From the NCBI GenBank assembly GCA_036429605.1, contig JAVFKD010000016.1, positions 3,596,001-3,660,000 on the forward strand: a DNA stretch of 64,000 bases. Direction: 5' to 3'. The notes beneath the pieces are model-generated. The model ran no database searches, was not told the origin of the DNA, and worked only from the letters and a program-made list of their open reading frames with translations. The position numbers and the translations under genes were made by a program. Of the stretch, positions 44,022 through 53,809 are shown one piece after another (within the stretch, counting starts at the first letter, position 1; each line of letters starts with the position of its first letter). This DNA is from Cladobotryum mycophilum (taxonomy: Eukaryota; Ascomycota; Sordariomycetes; Hypocreales; Hypocreaceae).

Positions 44022-47000
44022 TTAGCTATACAAGTCTGGCCCAGATGGTGAAAACCGCATTATTAATACCCGACCTGACCTGCACCCAATGGTGACCATA
44101 GATCCGAACACAGCCGATACATCCGATCGATACTCTGGAGGCAACCAAATCAGAGGCTCATTGTCTTTTGTGATCCATGTACCGTCAGAGCTTATGCCAT
44201 AGCCACAGATATCCGCATCTCGTAAAGATACTTCAGCTGATACCTCAATGACAGACGTATCAATTCTTAGAATACCAATCTCAGTAATAAGACGCGAGTT
44301 ATCTGTTGGATCAAATTTCAGGTATTCTATAGACCGACCAACATTAACAGTCTGCAAACAGGCGCCTGAGGTTGCATCCCAGAGTCTGACTGTCTTATCG
44401 TCTGAACCTGAGGCGAGCCGCTGGCCATCAGGTGAGAAGACAACCGACCGTACCCAGTCATTATGGCCCTCGAGAGTCTGCAGACAGGCGCCTGAGGTTG
44501 CATCCCAGAGTCTGACTGTCTTATCGTCCGAACTTGAGGCGAGCCGCTGGCCATCAGGTGAGAAGACAACCGACCGTACCCAGTCATTATGGCCCTCGAG
44601 AGTCTGCAGACAGGCGCCTGAGGTTGCATCCCAGAGTCTGACTGTCTTATCGTCCGAACCTGAGGCGAGCCGCTGGCCATCAGGTGAGAAGACAACCGAC
44701 AGTACCGAGTCATTATGGCCCTCGAGAGTCTGCAGACAGGCGCCTGAGGTTGCATCCCAGAGTCTGACTGTATTATCGCCTGAACCTGAGGCGAGCCGCT
44801 GGCCATCAGGTGAGAAGACAACCGACAGTACCCAGTCATTATGGCCCTCGAGAGTCTGCAGACAGGCGCCTGAGGTTGCATCCCAGAGTCTGACTGTCTT
44901 ATCGTCTGAACCTGAGGCGAGCCGCTGGCCATCAGGTGAGAAGACAACCGACCGTACCCAGCCATTATGGCCCTCGAGAGTCTGCAGACAGGCGCCTGAG
45001 GTTGCATCCCAGAGTCTGACTGTCTTATCGTCTGAACCTGAGGCGAGCCGCTGGCCATCAGGTGAGAAGACAACCGACAGTACCGAGTCATTATGGCCCT
45101 CGAGAGTCTGCAGACAGGCGCCTGAGGTTGCATCCCAGAGTCTGACTGTGTTATCGTCTGAACCTGAGGCGAGCCGCTGGCCATCAGGTGAGAAGACAAC
45201 CGACCGTACCCAGCCATTATGGCCCTCGAGAGTCTGCAGACAGGCGCCTGAGGTTGCATCCCAGAGTCTGACTGTGTTATCGCCTGAACCTGAGGCGAGC
45301 CGCTGGCCATCAGGTGAGAAGACAACCGACAGTACCGAGCCATTATGGCCCTCGAGAGTCTGCAGACAGGCGCCTGAGGTTGCATCCCAGAGTCTGACTG
45401 TCTTATCGTCTGAACCTGAGGCGAGCCGCTGGCCATCAGGTGAGAAGACAACCGACAGTACCGAGCCATTATGGCCCTCGAGAGTCTGCAGACAGGCGCC
45501 TGAGGTTGCATCCCAGAGTCTGACTGTGTTATCGTCTGAACCTGAGGCGAGCCGCTGGCCATCAGGTGAGAAGACAACCGACCGTACCCAGCCATTATGG
45601 CCCTCGAGAGTCTGCAGACAGGCGCCTGAGGTTGCATCCCAGAGTCTGACTGTGTTATCGTCTGAACCTGAGGCGAGCCGCTGGCCATCAGGTGAGAAGA
45701 CAACCGACCGTACCCAGTCATTATGGCCCTCGAGAGTCTGCAGACAGGCGCCTGAGGTTGCATCCCAGAGTCTGACTGTGTTATCGCCCGAACCTGAGGC
45801 GAGCCGCTGGCCATCAGGTGAGAAGACAACCGACAGTACCGAGCCATTATGGCCCTCGAGAGTCTGCAGACAGGCGCCTGAGGTTGCATCCCAGAGTCTG
45901 ACTGTGTTATCGTCTGAACCTGAGGCGAGCCGCTGGCCATCAGGTGAGAAGACAACCGACCGTACCCAGTCATTATGGCCCTCGAGAGTCTGCAGACAGG
46001 CGCCTGAGGTTGCATCCCAGAGTCTGACTGTCTTATCGTCTGAACCTGAGGCGAGCCGCTGGCCATCAGGTGAGAAGACAACCGACAGTACCGAGCCATT
46101 ATGGCCCTCGAGAGTCTGCAGACAGGCGCCTGAGGTTGCATCCCAGAGTCTGACTGTCTTATCGTCTGAACCTGAGGCGAGCCGCTGGCCATCAGGTGAG
46201 AAGACAACCGACAGTACCGAGCCATTATGGCCCTCGAGAGTCTGCAGACAGGCGTTCCAGTCTGCTTCTACAATTGGTTTTAATAGTATCCATGACGGCT
46301 CTTCATTCCTGAATATTGTTCGTATTTTACTCTGCTCAGGGCTAAAAATAAGTGCAGATACGTATGCTTGAAGTGGCGTGTGCTCGATCACCCAACTATT
46401 TCGAAAAATAAATCGCCAAGCATCTTGTATTAAACTCAATACTTGACTTTTAGGCGCTTGTTCCTGCTCTGGTTAGTCTATATCAGACATTAATTCAGTT
46501 GAATAGAAACTAACTCTAAGTAGATCTCTGAGCCCTGTTATTGAATGCATGCCTTTTGACATGCCATGTAGAAGACTCAAAGCCTCTAGCCAGTGGAGAA
46601 AATGATGGCGCAGAAATTTATCAATTAAGCCACCCTCTTTCAGGTCATTCTTTGTGTTCTCGCTAGGGCTACAGGCGTGGAGATGGTCAATCCAGTAGAC
46701 GCATGAGTACTGTACTGCGACTAGGGGATCTGGATCGGGTTGTCGGACTTGGTCGATGTGATATCCAGGAGCGCCTAGACTGTATATATCGCGTCGTAGT
46801 GTTGCAGATAGGGCTCGTAGGGATCGTGAGAAAATGTCATAATGTACCTTTTTATGTCCAGAAGGGAAGATTTCGCTAGAAGCCTTGTTAAGTAAAAAGT
46901 CCTTAGCCGATTGGTGAATAAACGAGATTGTACGGTTTTGAAGTGTTAGAAAAGAACCGCAATAGGCTATTATTTCTTCTAAAACTTTATCTTTACCGAC

Positions 47001-49277
47001 ACTTTCATCAGGCATCTCCACCAAAGTCTCAAGCTCGCTTAATGAAATAGGTCGGCGTACGACCGAGACGACAGCTAGTATGCTTTTGCAAAGCTCGGCA
47101 TGCCTTGAATCACAAATCTGACGCATCATCCGCTGATAGAAGTCATCGAGTCCAGGTGGAAATGTCGCCAATACTTGTTTAACTTCCCATGCCGATACCT
47201 TGAGGAGTTCCTTGCAGACCAATGCGACCCAAAGAAAGGTGCCATTTGCATCTAATAATAGAGACTGCTGAACAGCTTTTCGCGTACCATCGTTATATTT
47301 GTTTCGCTTTGCCAGCCATTCTACCTTCGAATGAACGTATTGTATAATGGATGCCGAAACCGATTCTTCATTCAGCTCAAGACGCAGTTGTACCTGTTGT
47401 GTAGCCTCATTAAGCCCCTTTTCAATGTCTGGCCGGTTGCGGCTAGAGAGAATCCACTTGATGCGCGAATATCCTGATGACTTCTTGACAATTAGACCAA
47501 GAAGCTTGTCCAAGTCCTTAGTACATTCATCTAGCGCATCAATAAGCAAATAGGTATTTTGTAGGCTTGGGTCATCGCAAATATTTGTAAACGTCTTCGA
47601 CAACGCTACCCATGCGTTAGGGCCTTCAAAACACTTCTCTCCATCGTCATCATAGCGTTTTTTGACATGGGAGATGAGTAAAGGTCTCTGCTTAATAAGC
47701 ATAGAAATCAGCCCTCGCAATACCGCTGTGGCATTATTAATGCGGTCATCCACCTCCTGGCAGAAGAAGAACGCGATGTTGTCGGTCTGCTCAATGGATC
47801 CGCTCAATTTGTTGATAATTCCACAGACTAACATCGTCTTGCCTTTGCCTGGATCTCCTCTGATCCAGAGCAACCGAACTTGTGCGTTACTCCCGCCGCC
47901 ACGGAGTTTTTGAAAATCAGGATGATTGATAACCCAGGAACACGAGCCTTCAAGGAGATCGCCCTTGTCCTCCTCAATACGAGTCTTATCATCGAAAGGA
48001 TTTGTTGCCCTTAAAGCTTTTATACAGGCGTGATCATCGGCATTTGACAGATATCGATCCACCCTTTGTGCCAGACTTAGCCTTTCTCGAGCGATATCGG
48101 TAAGTTCCTTCACTTCGTTGAGAATGGCACTAAGCGTCTCGCGCGACTCATCCGCATTCTGAGCGAGCTTCTCTAGCTTTTGTAGGCTTGTGGCATTCAT
48201 AACCTCCTTAAACTTCGACCCGAGTTCCTTCTCATGACGCTTGATATTGTCTACTTTATTGGCCCAGTCATCGTAATTCACAGTCCCCCTAAAGAAGTTC
48301 TTGGTACGGCCGCGGTAATAGCGGATAACGCTCTGCACCTGAAAGCCAATAATGAGTTTATATAGTTCGATAACATCCTCGGTAAGGTTGGCCGTGACGC
48401 CATCCTTCATGTACTTGGGCAACAGAAGTGATTCCATCTCCCCGTAGTAACGTATCCTAGAGGTGACGTATGTGAACCCTTCACGATTGGCCTCTTTGGC
48501 GGCAACCGGATTTTTGAGAAGCGGAAGGATCAGAGAGACGCCTGCCATAACAAGGGGCGCGTAAGGAAGGTCCTTAATCGCATCCTTGACGTATTCTTCG
48601 GCCCATTCCACAACCCCCGCCACATTGGCCATGACATTCTCCAGGTTAATATCGTGTCCTAATAATGTCACGCTGACTTCCTTGTTCTTTACATGCTTTA
48701 GGCCGAGCTCTGCTATTGTCTTGAGTTTCTCTCGACGCGCAGTCACGTCCTGCGCAGGGATCTGATTCTCAACTTTATTGATATCTTCAATGTCGGTCGG
48801 GCTTGTTGGTTTCGTTGCTTGAACTAATTGTTCTTTAAGTTAATTTAAATAACATAACTCAGGCTGGTTCAGAAACTCACCACTAATAAGTGCTCGAGAC
48901 AAAAGATCCTCGTACTGGGCAATGAGATCAGGCTCGCTGTCTCTAAGAGCATCGTATGCTTCATCCCACAAAGAGCAAGTGGTAACCAGATCTTCCGTAA
49001 CAGCCACAGCTATATTACCTGCTACTGGCTGGGATGTCTGAAGTACATCTCCGGCTGTAAGATTATTTGAAGTGGCATGAACTCCTGCCTCAATCTCGGT
49101 AGGAGGTGTTGCCGGTGAGGCAAAGGGGGACTCATCAGTACCATCGTCGGTAATATCTTGTGGCAGATTGCCTGGCGAAGTTGCGCTGGTGTCGGGTAAG
49201 TTGTTTGATACCTTAACCGTCTTTGAACCCCTCTTAAGCCTTTCCCACCACCTTTTACAAGAGTGTCTGATACCCAT
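44022..49277 (-). CDS. NLR2: NACHT_N-NACHT with 15 near-identical WD repeats
   Basis: Exons 49277-48881, 48832-46515 and 46466-44022, with introns of 48 and 48 nt, give 1,719 residues with no frame break. Order: a basic start (MGIRHSCKRWWERLKRG), an NWD N-terminal region (LWDEAYDALRDSEPDLIAQY), NACHT with Walker A GDPGKGKT, YLLIDALDEC and WILSSRNRPD, a helical spacer (FIHQSAKDFLLN), 15 WD repeats of exactly 42 residues, and a C-terminal tail shared with NLR1 (PLIWLPPEYRS). This is the HNWD-type architecture of the Podospora het-e/het-d/het-r family, but with NACHT_N rather than a HET domain first. Such receptors drive incompatibility. The second intron has a GTTAGT donor and a CAGAG acceptor that is less typical, though it keeps phase. 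The frame is intact. Confidence 0.93.
44361..46250 (-). repeat. 15 x 126-bp WD40 repeat array
   Basis: Fifteen in-frame units of exactly 126 bp, each LEGHN--V-SVVFSPDGQ to LWDATSGA. The units are almost identical at DNA level except at a few codons: N(G/D)(S/W)V(L/R)S and (D/G)D(K/N)T. One copy has SSSDD instead of SGSDD. Long ORFs on the other frames are by-products. Confidence 0.97.
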
Positions 49278-49732
49278 AGTCGTTGCAATGCTCTGGTAAA
49301 TGACTGGCCGATTTTCATGGCACGAACAACTGTGGGGTGAGTTTAGTGCCAGATAATCTCGGAAGACAGGGATATAGATCAGACTAGAGGCGCCTTTGCA
49401 GAAAGAATGAAATTCCAATATAGTGGTGTTACACTATCTTGGTCAAGACCACTTTAGTGAAGGATCCGTCTGACGCTGGGCGGGATTCGGTCCGTGTCTA
49501 GCGCGGTGTTGAAGTTAGGCTGGATCTTGCGGGGAAGGCTATGTTTAGCTGAAAGTATATTTCAGAGGCAAGATGCAGTATGCTTAGTCATTCTGCGTAA
49601 GAGAGCGGATGCACGGAAAAATAGTCGGTACGAAATTTCAGGCACCCAGGGGACACGCGTCCTGTTTGATTCGCCAGTCCTTTAAATGTCTCATGGCTAC
49701 CTGGATTCGTCTTATGCACAATCTCAAGTCAC
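49278..49732. promoter_or_regulatory. Divergent intergenic region
   Basis: About 455 bp between NLR2 (minus) and the gene at 49733 (plus), so both promoters must lie here. I see no clear motif. Confidence 0.4.
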
Positions 49733-51072
49733 ATGCTTGCCACTATGGATAACACACAGTATGACACAGCCATTTTTGACGATATCGCGCTTGACTATCG
49801 TACTCCCAGGCTTGACAGCTGCAGCGCTAGCCCAGACGATCAGAGCCAGCAGCGGAGTGGCGGGCCAGGGCTTCCATTACTTCAGTTAAGCGATTGGGAC
49901 AAAGATCTACCATATGATGAATCCCCACCTACTTGCATCCATTACTCTATTGAATGGAAGTTGCTCTTAAACAAAGGAGGAAGACTAACGAAGCTCACAT
50001 ACAACCCAGAGCGCGAGCAAGATCTTGTGCTAGCGCCTGGTGCGTTCTGGAACAGAACCTTGAAGCAAGTGGTTGAAGAGCGCCTCGAGCAGAAAACACC
50101 ACGGAATAAATGCTATGAACCCGAGGAGACCAGTATCGTCGTATCCGTCTCGGACCGGGCCGAGCGAAATCTATCGAAGCGTTTTGGCGAATTTAATATT
50201 GATTGGGAGGTCGTAGAGAAGCAGCTGAGAGCCTGGAGTCCTCTGTTTCGCGGGGGAAGAAGCTGCAGATCGACATAGCGTTCATATGCAAGGCTGCGGG
50301 TAAGTCAGCCGCTGTGCAGACGCGGCAGAGCACCAGGCGAGGGGCTACGGGAAGACAGCATGCTGAACTCGCAGCCGAGCAGGAAGAAGACGAGGCTGCC
50401 GGTCGGATAAATCATTGGAGCAAAGTCTATGCCATCATGCGTTGCACTGGGCCCCCATGCACAGGAACGCAATGCTGGCGCGACCCGGACCAGAAAAGGC
50501 ATTTCCGCGCGGATGGCGAAGTCATGCAAAAGCTTGTCGCGTATTCTGAGGACGGTCATAAGTTTGATGATCAGAGGGATATGCCAGCACATATCCGTGA
50601 TTTAATATATGACAAGGATGCGAAAGATGCAGAACGTAAAGAGACTGCAGCAAGCAAGAAGCGGAAGCGAGCTTCAGGGGACTGTCCGATCCAGATTACT
50701 AACATCTTGCCCGGGCCTTCCAACCAAGCCTCGAGCGAGCAATCTGCGCTATGTCCTGGCGGCCACAATGTAGTGTCACCATCGTCATGCAAGATTGACC
50801 TGTGCATTCCAGAGCCGAGAGATGACGCAATAAGGCGGTATTGCGTGTGGCATTGCGCTCGGGTTAGCAATGAAACCTGGAAAGCATGCTTCCGAAAGCT
50901 AGCTGCAATCACACTAGGGCTAGGTCTCGATCTCAAGCACATACATGCCGATCAGAATGTTGAGCTTTTTATTAAAGATGCCAAAGCAGGCATCATGCCA
51001 GGCATTGCCCGATCGTGGGTTGAGGATGTTAAGATATGGGTAGAGAAGCTTAAAGATAATGATGTACAATAG
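49733..51072 (+). CDS. Unknown fungal protein (one frame break)
   Basis: Two ORFs, 49733-50278 and 50203-51072, overlap in different frames. If the run of five G at 50252-50256 is six, they form one 446-residue protein that reads through FRGGKKLQIDIAFICK. Residues 60-180 look like a compact domain (HYSIEWKLLLNKGGRLTKL, EQDLVLAPGAFWNRTLK, SIVVSVSDRAERNLSKRF, IDWEVVEKQLRAW). A linker with ARINHW-type and CTGPPCTGTQCW Cys-containing segments follows, then a basic stretch (SKKRKR) and a helical C-terminus. I have a sense of a fungal accessory family but cannot name it. It is divergent from NLR2. Confidence 0.55.
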
Positions 51073-51179
51073 AATAGAGTGCGCGTGTATTTTCCACCTA
51101 AATGATAAAGCTGCATATTCCCCTGTTACATATTTCTCTTTTGTACGTTTCTCTATCGCATGCTATGTACTATTTATAT

Positions 51180-52193
51180 TTACTCAGGAGGTTCCTTGAC
51201 TGAGAGTCCGGCATGGCGAAAATGACCTCTGGCACTTGCCTTTCGCGAGCCCACGACCTCGACACACATCCTAAGGAAAGCTTTAAAGTCTGCCTTGATA
51301 AAACCCTTATATTCATTCCAATGCTTCTTGATGTACGCCTTTAACTCCGAAAAGAACTCTTCGATCGGATTGAAGTCTGGGGAATACGGCGGTAGGAAGA
51401 GCAGTCTTACTCCCGCCTCAGCACATAGCTCTTCAAGCCTCTGCTTGTTATGCCAAGAGGCATTGTCCATAACAAGGACCGATCGGGGCGCTGGCCATCT
51501 GTCGCAATGGTGTAGCAGCTGCTTAATGAAGTCCTCAAACCATGGCGCATCTGTTGATCCCGTGTAGATACGCGCAAGCAGAATGCCATCTACCGTATAC
51601 GCTGGGAGAATCTGATATCTTTTGTCACGGTTGAGTCTGTTAACCTTTACTGGAGTCTTTCCCCGTGGAGCCCATCCCATGCGGCGCTGGCCAGTTTTCT
51701 TATCACAACCAGACTCGTCAATGAAAACCAGTTGGTTAGCCTCATACTGTGAAACCTTATGCAGATACAGATCCCGTAGTTCGTCATCTCGTTGCTGAGC
51801 TACACGACGGGCAGTTTTCCGGGACCATCCCATAGCCTTCAAAGTCCGACTGATGGTGGAAGGAGACACTTCGACTCCAGATTTCTCGTAGAGGAAGGTG
51901 ATCATCTCGCATCGAAATAGATCCGGCTCTTTCAAGAGCTGCTTACGTAGGATCTCTTGCATAACAGGTGTTATGTTACTACGTCGGCCGACACGGGTCG
52001 AGGGGCTTGACGGGGTTGCGGGTGCTTCCGTCGTTGGGAGGCATTGTCGTTTCAATCGCTTTCGTTGAACGGTGCGGTCGGAGCAATCGGCGGCCGTAGC
52101 TATTTTATTAGTCGGTAAGTTGCTCTGAATCATAGCATTGATCTGATCATGCTGGGAGAGCGCAAGTCGCGGCGCCATCGACACTGTTGGCAA
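51180..52193 (-). CDS. Tc1/mariner-type transposase (DDE_3)
   Basis: A complete ORF of 337 residues. The N-terminus holds helix-turn-helix DNA-binding regions (DQINAMIQSNLPTNKIATAA, then VSPSTISRTLKAMGWSRKTA). The catalytic triad is LVFIDESG (Asp), VLVMDNASWHN (Asp) and FNPIEEFF (Glu), and the second Asp to Glu spacing is DD34E. These enzymes cut and paste DNA at TA sites. I searched both flanks by eye and found no terminal inverted repeats or TA duplications, so the element may have lost its ends or they lie farther out. The reading frame is intact. Confidence 0.93.
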   Translation of the reverse strand: MPTVSMAPRLALSQHDQINAMIQSNLPTNKIATAADCSDRTVQRKRLKRQCLPTTEAPATPSSPSTRVGRRSNITPVMQEILRKQLLKEPDLFRCEMITFLYEKSGVEVSPSTISRTLKAMGWSRKTARRVAQQRDDELRDLYLHKVSQYEANQLVFIDESGCDKKTGQRRMGWAPRGKTPVKVNRLNRDKRYQILPAYTVDGILLARIYTGSTDAPWFEDFIKQLLHHCDRWPAPRSVLVMDNASWHNKQRLEELCAEAGVRLLFLPPYSPDFNPIEEFFSELKAYIKKHWNEYKGFIKADFKAFLRMCVEVVGSRKASARGHFRHAGLSVKEPPE

Positions 52194-53220
52194 TGAGCCT
52201 ACTGTGGCTTTGTCAAAATGTAGCCATTAAGACTCGGACGCTCAGAGCCAGATTGCGACCACAAGCTTTGTTGCCTTAGTAATTAGGTGTCAACGCTTAT
52301 CGCCTGGTGTAGCGTCAAAGCCGTTTCAGGCTCCTGTTATGGTCCTCATCCCAAGGGTACAACCTATTCGTAGCTGCGCACAGTATCAGCCACAATGCGC
52401 CACATGACTGGCCCGTGCGGAGAATCTTTTTGCATTGAACAACGGCGACATTCATTTCGGCCTCTGCTGTATAAAAGAAATAGCTAAATATAAGGCTAAG
52501 GGTCAAAAAACTACGCTAAGAGTAATAAGCAAATTATGGACCACGCTACTAACTATAACAGCATAGTACAGCATTTAATATACTATAAACCATGGCCTGG
52601 ATGTACTAGAGCACAAATTTACCAGAGCCTATATTTGCCATTGTTTAAATATATTCACGTTTAATGATATAAGACTGTTTTAAGCGAAGAGAACGCAGCC
52701 AATAATATACCTGCCCTTAAAGGAATTTATAATTAAAATAGAATAATATAATTGGCTATAAAATGTTAATATTATAGGAAATTATAATAAACTAGGTTTA
52801 CTAGTAGTTAAGCTTTACTATAAAGGCTATATAGACTTTACATTATGAAATTAAGCTAGTAAATCTATAAAACAAACTAAGGCTCTTATCTATTGGTAAT
52901 ATTAATAGGATCTAAGAGCCCAGTCCACAAGTCTCTAATGTTATTATTAAAATCCCTTTTCTAAGTGTTTTCTATTAAGCATGTGGGTGCCTACCTTACA
53001 TTCTATTACATATTGCTTAATTTATTATTATAATAATAAAGCTGCGGTTCATTGTCGTAGGCTAAGTCCTGTTTTGTTTCTTTACCTGTTTATCCTCTTG
53101 CTATGCACTGCATATCTTCAGCTGGCTAAAGGTATTTATTAGAATATACACCAGACATAATGTATCTAATTTAATCTTAGACATCCAAGTGAAAAATGAG
53201 TTGAGTCAATCGTACTCAAT
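52194..53220. other. AT-rich block
   Basis: About 1 kb, strongly AT-rich from 52,480 on, with no ORF or RNA signal. It may be mutated repeat DNA; no parent sequence was recognised. Confidence 0.45.
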
Positions 53221-53427
53221 ATGTCATCGACAAAACCTTATTGCAATAAGATATGCTGTTTTTTTGGCCCTATTGGCCTAGATCAATTTTACGCTCATCA
53301 CTGGCTTTTAGCATTTCTAAAGCTCTTTACAATGGGCGGGTTTGGCCTTTGGACTCTGGTTGATATTGTTCTGTGGTACAGGGGTGACGTGTATAGTACT
53401 CCTCAATGTCCTGTTAATAAGAATTAA
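53221..53427 (+). CDS. TM2-domain membrane protein
   Basis: An ORF of 68 residues. The TM2 domain is complete: FFGPIGLDQFYAHHWLLAFL is the first span with its G-x-D-x-FY signature, then KLFTMGGFGLWTLVDIVLWY is the second. TM2 proteins are two-span proteins found from bacteria to animals. Here the DRF motif of many members is DQF. It is a short, complete, single-exon gene in an AT-rich block. Confidence 0.8.
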   Translation: MSSTKPYCNKICCFFGPIGLDQFYAHHWLLAFLKLFTMGGFGLWTLVDIVLWYRGDVYSTPQCPVNKN

Positions 53428-53800
53428 CCTTACAATATAGCCTTTACAATGCAACAAAAGAATGCTTTACTATTAATTTGAGTCGAAGCTTGAAATGACT
53501 GATATGTAATAGGCTGTAAAGACCTATTCTTTAGTACAATATCTAAGTTAGAATTAGTCTGGTTTTGGATTTAGAGGAGCTAGATTTTACTTCTTTAATA
53601 AGCTACTTAATTGTTACAACCCTATATATAGCAGTTATTTTACCCTTCAGCCGTTAAAGCCTTATGGTTTATATTATCTGTATAATTACATTTTTTTATT
53701 AAATGGTTTATCGCGATTAAACGATAAATCTCTAGCCTCAGCTAACGGATAGCGGACTGTCACGTTATTCATTTTATTGTTAAGCAGCTAAACGGTTAAC
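53428..53800. other. Promoter region of the disrupted RING gene
   Basis: AT-rich; no motif recognised. Given the insertion at 53817, this is the old promoter of the gene whose ATG is at 53801. Confidence 0.4.
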
Positions 53801-53809
53801 ATGAACGTA

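Noticed and set aside
44361..46250. Regular repeats that could suggest a CRISPR array
   Set aside because: No variable spacers; the units are contiguous and code for WD40 repeats in a eukaryotic gene.
44248..46371. A 707-codon plus-strand ORF and a 632-codon minus-strand ORF within the WD array
   Set aside because: The 126-bp period is a multiple of three, so any frame without a stop in one unit stays open through all 15. Only the NLR2 frame makes a known domain and continues into exon 2.
51073..52330. Terminal inverted repeats of the Tc1/mariner element
   Set aside because: No matching inverted ends or TA duplications were found by eye on either side.
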